64,000 nt of DNA from contig NZ_CP108462.1 of assembly GCF_036226365.1 (NCBI RefSeq), positions 7,348,501-7,412,500 on the forward strand, in the 5' to 3' direction. A program made the position numbers and the translations under genes. Positions 1-9,104 of this stretch are shown here, piece after piece. Origin of the DNA: Streptomyces sp. NBC_01262. GTDB taxonomy: Bacteria; Actinomycetota; Actinomycetes; Streptomycetales; Streptomycetaceae. The notes beneath the pieces were generated by a model. That model did no database searches, was not told where the DNA came from, and worked only from the letters and a program-made list of their open reading frames with translations. Positions within the stretch are counted from its first letter, which is position 1; the number at the start of each line of letters is the position of its first letter.

Positions 1-353
1 TCCTCGTACAGGAGGGGGACGCTGATGCCCACCCCGTCGCCGAGCCCGTCGACGAGCCGCTTGGCGCAGCCCTGCCGCATGCGGATGTCGGGGTTGCAGA
101 CCAGGACCGCCGAGTACGCGCCAGCGGCGCGCAGGGCCGCGTTGACGCCGGCGGCGTACCCGGCGTTGCGGCCGGTCCGGACGACCGTGGCGTCGGGAGC
201 GAGTTCCCGCAGGACGGCGACCGTGTCGTCGGCGGAGTCGTTGTCGGCGACGACCAGGCGCCAGTCGAGGCCGGACATGCCGTCGGGGAGGGAGGCGAGG
301 AACCCGGGGAGGACGGAGGCGCTGTTCCAGGTGACGACGAGGACGGCGATCAT
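1..353 (-). CDS. Glycosyltransferase family 2, N-terminal part (cut by window edge)
   Basis: The 117 visible residues begin MIAVLVVTWNSASVLPGF and include VADNDSADDT and NAGYAAGVNAAL. These are the nucleotide-sugar-binding start of a GT2 (GT-A fold) enzyme of the rhamnosyltransferase/WcaA type, which moves a sugar onto a growing glycan at the inner face of the membrane. The ATG lies in an ATGA overlap with the stop of the upstream Wzz/ligase gene, so the two are probably translationally coupled. The C-terminal part lies outside the window. The sugar donor and acceptor cannot be told. Family assignment is secure. Confidence 0.9.
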   Translation of the reverse strand, partial: MIAVLVVTWNSASVLPGFLASLPDGMSGLDWRLVVADNDSADDTVAVLRELAPDATVVRTGRNAGYAAGVNAALRAAGAYSAVLVCNPDIRMRQGCAKRLVDGLGDGVGISVPLLYE

Positions 354-2410
354 CGGGAGGACTCCACGAGTTGGGGGACCGGGCGTTCGGCCTTCACAAG
401 ACTTACGGCGGCCGGGGCGACGGCCTCGCGCCGGATGAAGCCCAGGTAGCTGCCGCCCGCGCCGAGGGTCAGGAAGAACATGCCGGCGAACATCGGGAAG
501 CTGAGGGAGTCGAAGGTGGCGCTGATGACGAGGGCGACCAGCGCGGAGGCGAAGAAGGCCTGCCCCAGCTCTCGGTCGGACTCGGTGCGGGCGAGGCGCC
601 GGATGGAGCCGCCCTGGTGGATGCCGGTGATGAAGAGGGTGAACAGGGCGATCAGCCCCAGCAGGCCCATCTCGGCCAGGGTCAGCATGTACTGGTTGTC
701 GGTGAAGAAGTACAGGTCGGGCGTGAAGGTGCCGAATCCCCGCCCGAACAGGGGCCGTTCCTCCAGGTAGGGGACGATCGCGCTGTACTTGACCGTACGG
801 GCCTGGGTGCTGCTGTCGGAGTTGTTGATGAAGGTCGCGAACAGGGTCGTGATGGTGCCGATCAGCCCGGGGATGATCACCTTGAAGCCGGCCACGGACG
901 CCGTCATGAGCCCGAGCGCGGCCCAGCGGCGCTGCGGCTTCCAGCGGGGCACCATCACCAGGGCGATCAGCAGCATGCCGATGATGGAGGTCCTGGACAC
1001 CGTCAGCGGCAGCGCCCCGGCCATGATCAGCACCGGCCCCCAGCGGCGTACGACGTGGAGGTGGCGGCGTACCGGGTCGAAGGCCTGGTGGATGGCGAAG
1101 GGCACCAGGATCGCCAGCATCCCGCCGAACTCCAGCGGCTGCGCGGTGGTGGACCGGGGCCGGGTGAAGGAGCCGCGGTCCATGGCGGTGACCTGGGCGA
1201 CGCTGGTCTGCAGGCCGGGGATGTGGATGGAGTCGGCGATGTTGGTGGCCGAGAAGAAGTCGTAGTAGCCGATCGCGGCCACGATCGTGCCCATCACGAC
1301 GACCCGGCGCATCAGCACGTCGAGGCGGCCCCGTTCCTGGATTCCGGCCGAGGTCAGGACCACCAGCGACACCCACACCATGAATCCGATGAGGCCCCGG
1401 TCCGCCCCGAGGACCTCCTGATGCGAGCTCTCCCGGGACGCGTCCGCGATGTACGCCATCAGGACGGCCACGGCCAGCACGCACATCGCCACCCGCACGA
1501 GCCGGGTGCCCGGGGCGGGCAGGATGCGGCCGCCGAGCCAGGTCGCGAGGTACCACAACAGCCCCAGCAGGGCGAAGACATTGGCCGGGGTGCCGACCCC
1601 GCCGAGCGCGGGCAGGGCGAGGTTGGAGGGGATGAAGAAGGCGAGTACGAGATAGACGGTGAGGATTGCCGTGGCGTCCACCCGCCGGCTCAGCAGTTTC
1701 CTGCGGACCGGCACCCGCTTCGGGGGCTCGGCGGCGGCCGGTACTTCCTGCGGCTGCGGCTGCGGCTGCGGCACCAGGCTCGTCGTGCCGGCGCGTCCGC
1801 GCTTGCGGACCACGGCGACGCCTTCGAGCAGGATGGACAGCATGAACGCGCTGACCACGCCCAGGATGAGGACCGCCGCGATGTCCTGGTACCGGGTCTT
1901 GGACTTCGACACCGGCGTCTGCGGCAGCACGACCGGCGCGGTCTGCACGAAGTAGACCTGCGGGACCTTCGCGGCGGCCTGCAGGGCCTTGAGCTGCTCG
2001 CCGGCGAAGTCGGTCAGGGTGTTGGTCTCCTTGAGCACCTTCGCACGGTCGGTCCCGGTGACGCTGAGGGCGACCAGCGGGCTGTCGCTGTTGGACGCGA
2101 AACCGGCCGTGTACTGGTCCGTCACGCCGCGGCCGTGCAACTCCTTGGCCGCGTCGCTCGATTCCAGGGTCCTGATCAGCACATCGGCCGTGACGACCAG
2201 CGAACCGCCCGCGTTCGAGATGGGATTGCCGAAGGTGGGGGCCAGTTGCGCGACGGCCCTGGAGTCCAGCAGCGCGACCGAGCTCTGCGACTGGTAGGAG
2301 ACGGGCACGGTCACGTACAGATAGGCGCCGCAGAGCACGCTGAGCAGGGTGAAGGGCACCATGAAGTACCAACGCCTGCGCAAGATGGCAAATATCTCGC
2401 CTATGCTCAC
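350..2410 (-). CDS. Wzz-like chain-length domain fused to O-antigen ligase/polymerase domain
   Basis: This is a 686-residue membrane protein. Residues about 1-200 look like a Wzz polysaccharide co-polymerase: a short cytoplasmic start, a first membrane helix (YFMVPFTLLSVLCGAYLYV), a roughly 140-residue external part ending in a PQTPVSK-type segment, and a second helix. A Pro/Gln-rich linker follows (about 215-240). The C-terminal 430 residues carry about ten membrane helices with a Wzy_C/O-antigen-ligase pattern (SRTSIIGM, then FGRGFGTF). I chose the GTG start because GGGGAGG lies seven bases upstream; a longer reading from ATG six codons earlier would bury that site. The likely role is polymerising or ligating the repeat unit while setting chain length. 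Neighbouring glycosyltransferases support this. Ligase and polymerase cannot be told apart by sequence. Confidence 0.85.
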   Translation of the reverse strand: MSIGEIFAILRRRWYFMVPFTLLSVLCGAYLYVTVPVSYQSQSSVALLDSRAVAQLAPTFGNPISNAGGSLVVTADVLIRTLESSDAAKELHGRGVTDQYTAGFASNSDSPLVALSVTGTDRAKVLKETNTLTDFAGEQLKALQAAAKVPQVYFVQTAPVVLPQTPVSKSKTRYQDIAAVLILGVVSAFMLSILLEGVAVVRKRGRAGTTSLVPQPQPQPQEVPAAAEPPKRVPVRRKLLSRRVDATAILTVYLVLAFFIPSNLALPALGGVGTPANVFALLGLLWYLATWLGGRILPAPGTRLVRVAMCVLAVAVLMAYIADASRESSHQEVLGADRGLIGFMVWVSLVVLTSAGIQERGRLDVLMRRVVVMGTIVAAIGYYDFFSATNIADSIHIPGLQTSVAQVTAMDRGSFTRPRSTTAQPLEFGGMLAILVPFAIHQAFDPVRRHLHVVRRWGPVLIMAGALPLTVSRTSIIGMLLIALVMVPRWKPQRRWAALGLMTASVAGFKVIIPGLIGTITTLFATFINNSDSSTQARTVKYSAIVPYLEERPLFGRGFGTFTPDLYFFTDNQYMLTLAEMGLLGLIALFTLFITGIHQGGSIRRLARTESDRELGQAFFASALVALVISATFDSLSFPMFAGMFFLTLGAGGSYLGFIRREAVAPAAVSLVKAERPVPQLVESSR

Positions 2411-2481
2411 AAAACCTCCCCGCATCTGGTGGCGGCCCGCCGCACGTCCTGCCAGTATCGGTGCTGACGGAAGGAAGTCCT

Positions 2482-3147
2482 GTGTCGCCTGGGAACGTCG
2501 CCGACGCTCTGATCCGCCGCTGGTACATCGTGGTGGTAGCGCTGCTGCTGACGGCCGCCGGGGGTTACCACGTCTACCGCCCCGCTTCCCAGTACGCCGG
2601 CTCCGCCGTGGTCGTCCTCAAGCCGCCGGTGACCGGTAACCAGCCCAACCAGCTGGCCAATCTGCAGCCGCCGCTCGCCGTGGTCTCCTACGCGGTCATC
2701 CAGCAGCTCGAATCGCCCGCCGGGCAGAAGGAGCTGAGCTCCGCGGGCGTGCGCGGGACCTACCATCTCGTCCCGCGCAACAGCGGCACCAGCGCCACAC
2801 CCCGCTATCTGATCCCCTCGCTCCAGGTGCAGTCGCAGGCCTCCGGCCCCGACGCGGCCGAGACCGCGGTGCGGCGGATCATCGAGATCTACACCCAGCA
2901 CGTCGAGGCCCTGCAGACGGCCCAGGGGGTCCCCTCCGCGTCGCGGATCACGCCGACCGTCCTGGTCGCCCCGAGCGCGGCCAAGGTGCTGGGCACCAAG
3001 AGCCGGGCGCTGGCGGGGGTCGCCATGCTGGGCGGGGCGGGCGGCATCATCGGCGCGCTGTGGTTCGACCAGTACGCGCTGCGCCGCAGGACGAAGAACG
3101 CCCGGGGCCCACGCCGCCACGCCGGCGGGATCCCGGTGGCGGGCTGA
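2482..3147 (+). CDS. Wzz-like membrane protein (polysaccharide chain-length determinant family)
   Basis: The 221 residues have the Wzz layout. There is an N-terminal helix after a short basic start (RRWYIVVVALLLTAAGGYHVY), a periplasm-like central part of about 140 residues, and a C-terminal helix (LAGVAMLGGAGGIIGALWF) followed by a very basic tail (RRRTKNARGPRRH). No kinase domain is present. The GTG start has GGAAGGAAG just upstream. The gene is divergent from the Wzz-ligase fusion, with only 71 bp between starts, so the two probably share a control region. It likely modulates chain length or export of the same polymer. The family call rests on topology more than on motifs. Confidence 0.7.
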   Translation: MSPGNVADALIRRWYIVVVALLLTAAGGYHVYRPASQYAGSAVVVLKPPVTGNQPNQLANLQPPLAVVSYAVIQQLESPAGQKELSSAGVRGTYHLVPRNSGTSATPRYLIPSLQVQSQASGPDAAETAVRRIIEIYTQHVEALQTAQGVPSASRITPTVLVAPSAAKVLGTKSRALAGVAMLGGAGGIIGALWFDQYALRRRTKNARGPRRHAGGIPVAG

Positions 3148-3170
3148 GCTTCCCGTATCGAGCGTGGGCA

Positions 3171-4217
3171 TCAGATGCCGTTGCGCTTCCAGGACCGCCA
3201 CCACAGCCATTCCCGCCCGCGATCGGCCACGGCCGACCACACCAGCGGCTGGAGGTACGGCATCAGCCCGGCGCCGATGCGCTGCCGCCGGTACAGCGCC
3301 TGGTACTCGGCAAGAGATGTGAAGCCGGGACGGCACTGCGCGGCGAAGGCGACGAGATCGTCGATCGGTACGACGTCGGTGCGCCCGCGGTCGTAGGCAC
3401 GGTACGCGCGCCGCAGTGCGTAGCGGGCGAGCCGGGTGTGCACCATGTCGGCCAGTTGTTCGGCCTGCGGGAGCCGGTCGCCGCATTTGTCGAGGACGGA
3501 GTCGAAGGCGATGAGGCGCTGGCGCAGGTCGTCGAGCTGGCCGCCGAAGTCGGTGGTGGACATGTTGTTGCCGTGGACGCGGTAGAAGGCCTGGTCGGCG
3601 CCGCGTATGTAGCCGACGTCGGCGTGGGCGGCGAGCCGCATCCACATCTCGATGTCGCCGGCGTGCGGGAGCGCGGGGTCGTAGCCGCCCACCTGGCGCT
3701 GGAGGCTGGTCCGTACGACGACCTCGGGCGAGGTGATGCACCCCGTCGCCTCGCGGAAGCGCCGCTCCAGCCACCACTGCCCGGGGTAGACGACCGAGCC
3801 GGTGGTGCTCGTACGGGCCTTGGGCAGCGGCCCGCCGTGCTGGAAGCGCAGCGGGCGGCCGTAGGCGAACCCGGCCTCCGGGTGGGCGTCCAGGAGGGCG
3901 GCGGCGCGCACCAGGGCGCCGGGGACCAGCCGGTCGTCGGCGGAGAGCAGGGCCACGTAGTCGCCGTCGGCCCATTCCAGCAGGCCTTCGTTGTAGGTGG
4001 CGATGTGGCCCTTGTTGGTCTCGTGGACGCGGACCTCGATCCGGGGGTCGGCGGCCGCGAGCTTGCGCGCGGTCTCCGCCGAGTCGTCGGGCGAGGCGTC
4101 GTCGATGATCAGTACGCGGACGTCAACGCCGTCCTGCTCGTCCAGGACGCTGCTCACGCAGTCGGCGAGGAAATGGCCGTACTTGTAGCAGGGGATCACG
4201 ACACTGACGGTGCTCAT
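3171..4217 (-). CDS. Glycosyltransferase family 2
   Basis: This 348-residue enzyme has a clear GT-A domain at the N terminus: STVSVVIPCYKYGHFL, LIIDDASPDDS, and an SADD motif (ALLSADDRLVPG) in the place of the metal-binding DxD. Further on are GGYDPALPHAGDIEMWMRL and an F/YRVHGNNMS segment, as in GT2 enzymes of surface polysaccharide loci. I chose the ATG at 4217, where the conserved fold begins. A TTG five codons upstream with GGGGA before it is an alternative. It lies downstream of the secreted DUF4082 protein gene, separated by a strong hairpin, so it may have its own promoter or depend on readthrough. The sugar specificity is unknown. Confidence 0.9.
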   Translation of the reverse strand: MSTVSVVIPCYKYGHFLADCVSSVLDEQDGVDVRVLIIDDASPDDSAETARKLAAADPRIEVRVHETNKGHIATYNEGLLEWADGDYVALLSADDRLVPGALVRAAALLDAHPEAGFAYGRPLRFQHGGPLPKARTSTTGSVVYPGQWWLERRFREATGCITSPEVVVRTSLQRQVGGYDPALPHAGDIEMWMRLAAHADVGYIRGADQAFYRVHGNNMSTTDFGGQLDDLRQRLIAFDSVLDKCGDRLPQAEQLADMVHTRLARYALRRAYRAYDRGRTDVVPIDDLVAFAAQCRPGFTSLAEYQALYRRQRIGAGLMPYLQPLVWSAVADRGREWLWWRSWKRNGI

Positions 4218-4235
4218 GGGTCGGTAAGCCAATCC

Positions 4236-4270
4236 CCGGTGGTGGCCTCCGTGCGGGAGGCCACCACCGG
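4236..4270 (-). terminator. Factor-independent-type hairpin after the secreted protein gene
   Basis: A perfect 15-bp inverted repeat (CCGGTGGTGGCCTCC and its complement) encloses a 5-base loop. It begins seven bases beyond the stop of the 4277-7882 gene. No U-tract follows, which is usual for Streptomyces terminators. It would insulate or reduce expression of the downstream glycosyltransferase gene. Confidence 0.8.
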
Positions 4271-4276
4271 TGGGCG

Positions 4277-7200
4277 CTAGTTCTTCTTCTTGCGGACGGT
4301 CTTGCTGGTCAGGTTCCAGCTACGGGACTTCACCGTGTGGCGGTGCTTGTCCCGGGCCGTGACCGTGATCTTGAACCGCGTGCCGTCCGGCAGCGGGGCG
4401 GACAGGTGGACGGACACCTTGTGGGTGGCCCGGTCGTAGGAGAGGACGGCGGTGACGTGCAGCTTCTTGGCAGCCGCAGCCTTGGCGCCCGGCAGGATGG
4501 TCACCGTCGCCTTCACCGACGACAGCTTGGTGCTGCTCGGCAGCGAGGTGACGAGAGCACTGGCCGCGTCGGCGGTGTGTGCCAGCGAGGACGCGGTCAC
4601 CTCCGAGGCGGTGGCCGTCGACAGCTGCGCGCTCGGGTCGTCGGCGGTGAAGACCGGGCCGACCCAGTAGTTCGCGGATCCGTAGGAGCCGGTGGGGAAG
4701 CCGACGTCGGAGCCGTACCGGTAGAGCCCGTTGTGGGCCGAACCGGTGTCGGCGGTCGCCGTGAGCGGATAGGACTGGTGGGCCGCGGTGAAGTAGCCGC
4801 CGTCGACCGCGTAGTTGCCGTTGGGCGCGTGGTAGGAGACGACGTACGGGGTGTCGGCGTCGATCGCCACCGCGGTGGCGAAGGTCAGCGTCTGCCAGCC
4901 GGTTTCCGTCTCGCTCCCGAAGGTGCCGGAGGCGAGGAGCGTGCCGTCGGCGGACCACAGGCTGCCGGTGTGCGTACCGGTGTTGCCGATGCCCTTGTAG
5001 AAGCTGACGCCGGTGATCCAGCCGCTCGCCGAGGACTCGAACCGGGTGCCCAGCTCAAGGGAGTTGGAGTCGCCGGTGACATCGGTCGTGCTCGGCACGG
5101 TGCCGGCGTTCCACAGCGTGCACGGGCAGGTGACCGCGGGCGGGGTCGAGCTGGTGGTGAAGCTCCAGGTGACCGGGTCCGTCATCTCGTTGCCCCACAG
5201 ATCGGAGGCCTGGACGGAAGCGGTGTACGTGGTGTTCAGCGCGAGCTCGGTGGACGGGGTGAAGGTCGCCTGGTTCGACGCGGGGAGCGTCTGCGTGCCC
5301 GGCACGGTGTTGCCGTCCGGGTCCTTCACGGTGAACGTCAGGCTGGTGGAGTCGATGGCCGAGCTGAAGGTGGCCGACACCGGGGCCGTGATCGACACCC
5401 CGGTCGCCCCCGAGGTCGGCGACTTGGCGGTGACGGTGGGCGGGGTCGTACTGGCCGTCGAGGTGTCGAGCACCGCGTCGACCCAGTAGTTGCTGCCCGA
5501 GGACGCCGAGGACGGGAAGCCGCTCGTCGAACCGTAGTGGTAGACGCCGTTGCCGCCGTCGGTGCCGGACTGGAGCGCGGTGAGCGGGGCCAGGCCGGCG
5601 GCGCTGGACGAGAAGTAGCCGCCGTCGTAGGAGTATCCGCCGTTGGGGGCGAAGTACGAGGCGACGTAGGTGGTGTTGGCCTTGACGGTCACCGGGGTGG
5701 CGAAGTTCAGCTGCTGCCAGCCCGAGGCCGTCTCGTCGGTGAAGGTGCCGGTGGCCAGGCGGGTGCCAGAGGCGCTCCACAGGCTGCCGGTGTGGGTACC
5801 GGTGTTGGCGGAGGACTTGTAGAAGCGGACGCCGGTGATCGAACCGGCCACCGTGGTACGGATCTTGACGCCGAGCTCCAGCGAGCTGCCGTCGCCGCCG
5901 TTGACGGTGCCGGGCACGGTCGAGGCCGGCCACACGGTGCACGGGCAGCCCTGCGGGCCGACCGTCACCGGGATGGTGGTGACTGCGCCGATGTTGACGC
6001 TGTCGTCCACCGCGCGGACCTTGATCGAGGCCGAGCCCGGGGTGGTCGGCGTCCAGCTGTAGCTCCAGGACGCCAGGCCGGTCGCGGCGTTCCAGGTCGC
6101 GCCGCCGTCGGTGGACACCTCCACGCGGGCCACGACGCCGCCGGAGTCTGTGGCGGTGCCGTGGATGGTGACCGGCGCCTGCGCCGGGACGGTGACATTG
6201 GCGGCCGGGCTGGTCACGGTGACCGCCGGGCCGGTGGTGTCGGTGGAGGCCGCCGTCTGGACCAGGTTGGACTGGATGCTCAGCGGCTGGACGCCCATGT
6301 CGGCCAGGACGTTGACGGTGGCCTGCTGCATACGGGAGTCCTCGGTGACCACCACGTCATCGGGGTTGTACACCGGGATGTTGGTCAGGCCCCACGACCA
6401 CTGCACGGTCCCCGACCCGAACACCAGGGCTCCGGAGTCCTGGTCGCGGAACTCCACGAGGTTGTGCGTCGCGGTGCCGTTTCCGTACATGTTGCCCCAG
6501 TCGAGGCGGTACTTGCCGTCCTGGATGTCCACCGTCGTGGACGACAGGTCGATCTGGCCTGCGGGTCTGGTGCTGTTCTCCAGGTCGCTGTCCCACTCGT
6601 AGCCGAGCGTCCCGGTCGGGAAGGTTGCGGTCTGGCTGGAGGTCAGGCTCGCGATCGAGGTGTTGCGCCAGAGCCGGTTCTTGCCGTACGAGCCGGGGAC
6701 CGTGATCGCGTCGTCGCGAGAGCCGTTCACCTGGAACATGGAGCCGGTGAGGATGTTCGGCGGCTGGTAGGTCTGCCCGTAGCTGGTGCTGGTCGGGTCC
6801 ATCCAGGTGCCGGTCCAGGTGCCGCTCGGGTCGGCGATGCCGTTGGACTGCGCCATCTTGGTCATCTTGTAGCAGACCAGGGTGCGGTCGGCCGTGCTCG
6901 TACCGTCGATGCTCGGGGCGAGCCGGGTCTTCCAGAAGACCTCGTTGCCGCTGAAGAAGGCCTGTTGGACGCCTGCCTTCCTGGCCGCCAGGACGTTGGA
7001 GTACTGGCTCTGCGTCCAGTACTCGTCGTGCCCCGAGGACAGGTACACCTTGTGCTTCTCCAGCTGGGTGGCGCCGTTCGACGCCGACACGTCCACGCCG
7101 GAGGTGTAGCTGACGTCGTAGCCGTTGCGCTCCAGCCAGGACAGCATCATGTACTCGGAGCCGTAGATGCCGTTGTCACCGCCGATGTCCAGCGGCCGGT

Positions 7201-7882
7201 TGTAGCTCACCTGGTAGGCGCGGCCGTCCGGCGCGGGGCCGGCGCCGCCGTAGAGGTCCTGGCCGCCGTAGTCGTTGTAGGCCTGCCAGGTCTGGTCGCT
7301 GGTCTGCACGACGATGTCGGAGGTGCTGGAGTCCTTGCGGACGACGAACGGGTACGGCATGAGGCCGTCGCCGTCCGTCTGCGTCAGGTTCGCGATGTAC
7401 AGGCCGGACACGGCGTCGCTGGGCACCGTCCAGCTCGCGGTCACGGGCCAGTTGCCGCAGTCGACCAGGCCGACGGAGGCGTTGGTGGTGCAGCTCGCGG
7501 GGTTCGAGTTGTAGTTGGCGGAATACGTCACCGCCGCCTGGGCCGCGGTCGACATCTCGCGGGCGCCGTCGCCGCCGTACCAGCCGAGCCGGTAGATCTC
7601 GACGTGGTACGAGACCGGGGACTGGATCTTGAACTGGACGGTGTCCCCGGCCTGGACGCTCTCCTTGGTGGAGAAGCCCTGGATGTCACCGTAGGCGTTG
7701 GGTGAGTACCAGTCGGACATGGGGCTGCCCGTTTTGGAGTTCTCACAGACGATGGGATTACTGCCCGATCCGCACGGATCGGACGCGTGGGCGGGTACGG
7801 CCTGCGGCAGCACCGCCATGACCAACGCTGCTACCACGGCGAGGCGGCCGCCCCGGATCCGTCTGGTCCATCTGTTGTGCAT
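4277..7882 (-). CDS. Large secreted protein: DMFase-like domain, Ig-like domains and two DUF4082 domains
   Basis: The 1201 residues begin with a Sec signal peptide (WTRRIRGGRLAVVAALVMAVLP, cleavage near AHA-SD). Residues about 35-540 resemble the C-terminal domain of the N,N-dimethylformamidase large subunit, with NRPLDIGGDNGIYGSEYMM and VYLSSGHDEYWT; this domain is common in secreted actinobacterial proteins of unknown activity. An Ig-like/chitobiase-type segment follows (about 555-645), then a DUF4082 domain (about 650-810; CPCTVWP, then TGVRFYKS), a Big_5 Ig-like domain (about 815-910), a second DUF4082 domain (about 915-1075), and a basic tail. The start has GAGAGG upstream. Its place inside a polysaccharide locus suggests it binds or modifies the exported glycan; this is inference. 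The hairpin at 4236-4270 ends its transcript. Confidence 0.85.
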   Translation of the reverse strand: MHNRWTRRIRGGRLAVVAALVMAVLPQAVPAHASDPCGSGSNPIVCENSKTGSPMSDWYSPNAYGDIQGFSTKESVQAGDTVQFKIQSPVSYHVEIYRLGWYGGDGAREMSTAAQAAVTYSANYNSNPASCTTNASVGLVDCGNWPVTASWTVPSDAVSGLYIANLTQTDGDGLMPYPFVVRKDSSTSDIVVQTSDQTWQAYNDYGGQDLYGGAGPAPDGRAYQVSYNRPLDIGGDNGIYGSEYMMLSWLERNGYDVSYTSGVDVSASNGATQLEKHKVYLSSGHDEYWTQSQYSNVLAARKAGVQQAFFSGNEVFWKTRLAPSIDGTSTADRTLVCYKMTKMAQSNGIADPSGTWTGTWMDPTSTSYGQTYQPPNILTGSMFQVNGSRDDAITVPGSYGKNRLWRNTSIASLTSSQTATFPTGTLGYEWDSDLENSTRPAGQIDLSSTTVDIQDGKYRLDWGNMYGNGTATHNLVEFRDQDSGALVFGSGTVQWSWGLTNIPVYNPDDVVVTEDSRMQQATVNVLADMGVQPLSIQSNLVQTAASTDTTGPAVTVTSPAANVTVPAQAPVTIHGTATDSGGVVARVEVSTDGGATWNAATGLASWSYSWTPTTPGSASIKVRAVDDSVNIGAVTTIPVTVGPQGCPCTVWPASTVPGTVNGGDGSSLELGVKIRTTVAGSITGVRFYKSSANTGTHTGSLWSASGTRLATGTFTDETASGWQQLNFATPVTVKANTTYVASYFAPNGGYSYDGGYFSSSAAGLAPLTALQSGTDGGNGVYHYGSTSGFPSSASSGSNYWVDAVLDTSTASTTPPTVTAKSPTSGATGVSITAPVSATFSSAIDSTSLTFTVKDPDGNTVPGTQTLPASNQATFTPSTELALNTTYTASVQASDLWGNEMTDPVTWSFTTSSTPPAVTCPCTLWNAGTVPSTTDVTGDSNSLELGTRFESSASGWITGVSFYKGIGNTGTHTGSLWSADGTLLASGTFGSETETGWQTLTFATAVAIDADTPYVVSYHAPNGNYAVDGGYFTAAHQSYPLTATADTGSAHNGLYRYGSDVGFPTGSYGSANYWVGPVFTADDPSAQLSTATASEVTASSLAHTADAASALVTSLPSSTKLSSVKATVTILPGAKAAAAKKLHVTAVLSYDRATHKVSVHLSAPLPDGTRFKITVTARDKHRHTVKSRSWNLTSKTVRKKKN

Positions 7883-7982
7883 GTGTACCTCTCAGCGGTG
7901 CTGTGCGGGACCCGGCCTGGGTGGACGGGGGTACGGCCGTGTGTGGGGGAGGGGTGGGGACAGAGTGGGGACAGGGGGCCGG

Positions 7983-9104
7983 TCAGCCGCGGAGCGCGTC
8001 GGTGAGGGTGTCCACGACGCGCTGCTGCTGGTCGGCGGTGATCTGCGGGTAGAGCGGAATCGACAGGATCCGGTCCGCCGCGTGCTCGGCGTTCGGGAAG
8101 TCGCCCCGGGCGTGGCCGAGATGGCGGTACGCCTCGGTGAGGTGGACCGGCGCCGGATAGTGCACCCCGGCGCCGATGCCCTCGGCGTTGAGCTTGCCGA
8201 CGACGGCGTCGCGGTCCGTACCGGCGGCGACCTGGATGACGTACAGGTGCCAGACGTGGACATTGCCCTCTGCCGTCACCGGGAGCACGACCTGCCCGGC
8301 GGCCGCCAGGCCGGAGAGCAGCTCGTCGTAGCGGGCGGCTGCGGCCCGCCGAGCGGCGTTGCCCTCGGCGAGGCGGGCCAGCTTCGCGCGCAGGACGACG
8401 GCCTGCAGTCCGTCCAGGCGGCTGTTGAACCCGGGTACGTCGTGGCGGTACTTGGCGACGCCGCCGTGGTTGGCGATCGCGCGCACCAGGCCGGCCAGCT
8501 CCTCGTCGTCGGTCAGCACCGCGCCCGCGTCACCGTAGGCGCCGAGGTTCTTGCCCGGGTAGAAGCTGGTGGCCGCGATCCCGGCGCTGCCGGGGGAGCG
8601 GCCGTCGTGGGTCGCGCCCTGGCTCTGGGCGCCGTCCTCGACGACCCGTACGCGGTCCGGCAGGGCGGCTGCCAGGGAGGTCACCTCGGCGCACTGGCCG
8701 TACAGGTGCACCGGCACCACGGCCCGGGTGGCCGGGCCGACCGCGTCCAGCGCGGCCTGCGGGTCGAGCAGGTAGCTGCCGGGCAGGCAGTCCGCGAGCA
8801 CCGGCCGGGCGCCGATCCTGGCCACGGCGCCGGCCGTGGCGATGAAGGTGTTGGCGGGCAGCACGACCTCGTCGCCGACGCCGACCCCGCTCGCGCGCAG
8901 CGCCAGTTCGAGGGCGTCGGTGCCGTTGGCGACGCCCACGCAGTGCGCGATGCCGCCGAAGGCGGCGTACTCGCGCTCGAACGCCCCCACCTCGTCGCCC
9001 CCGACGAACGCGGTGTTGGCCAGCACCCGCTCGAATCCGGCCCTTACGTCGTCGGCGACCTCGGCGTGAGCCGCCTTGAGGTCCACAAGCGGTATCTGGT
9101 TCAT
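7983..9104 (-). CDS. DegT/DnrJ/EryC1/StrS sugar aminotransferase (WbpE/FdtB-like)
   Basis: This 373-residue PLP enzyme starts MNQIPLVDLKAAH, the usual opening of the family. It has the glycine-rich NGTDALELAL, the VEDGAQSQGA segment with the PLP-contacting Asp, and the Schiff-base Lys in SFYPGKNLGAYGDAG. HVWHLYVIQ and a GVHYPAPVHL tail match the substrate-binding end of NDP-3-keto-sugar aminotransferases. It would transfer an amino group from glutamate to a keto-sugar nucleotide. The ATG overlaps the stop of the NeuD-type acyltransferase gene (ATGA), so one enzyme aminates and the other acylates in a coupled operon. The exact sugar is unknown. Confidence 0.9.
   Translation of the reverse strand: MNQIPLVDLKAAHAEVADDVRAGFERVLANTAFVGGDEVGAFEREYAAFGGIAHCVGVANGTDALELALRASGVGVGDEVVLPANTFIATAGAVARIGARPVLADCLPGSYLLDPQAALDAVGPATRAVVPVHLYGQCAEVTSLAAALPDRVRVVEDGAQSQGATHDGRSPGSAGIAATSFYPGKNLGAYGDAGAVLTDDEELAGLVRAIANHGGVAKYRHDVPGFNSRLDGLQAVVLRAKLARLAEGNAARRAAAARYDELLSGLAAAGQVVLPVTAEGNVHVWHLYVIQVAAGTDRDAVVGKLNAEGIGAGVHYPAPVHLTEAYRHLGHARGDFPNAEHAADRILSIPLYPQITADQQQRVVDTLTDALRG

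Noticed and set aside
4337..7705. A 1122-codon open frame opposite the secreted DUF4082 protein gene
   Set aside because: It is an antisense shadow: Gly/Arg/Val-rich composition, no domain, and the real gene on the other strand has signal peptide, domains, ribosome site and terminator.
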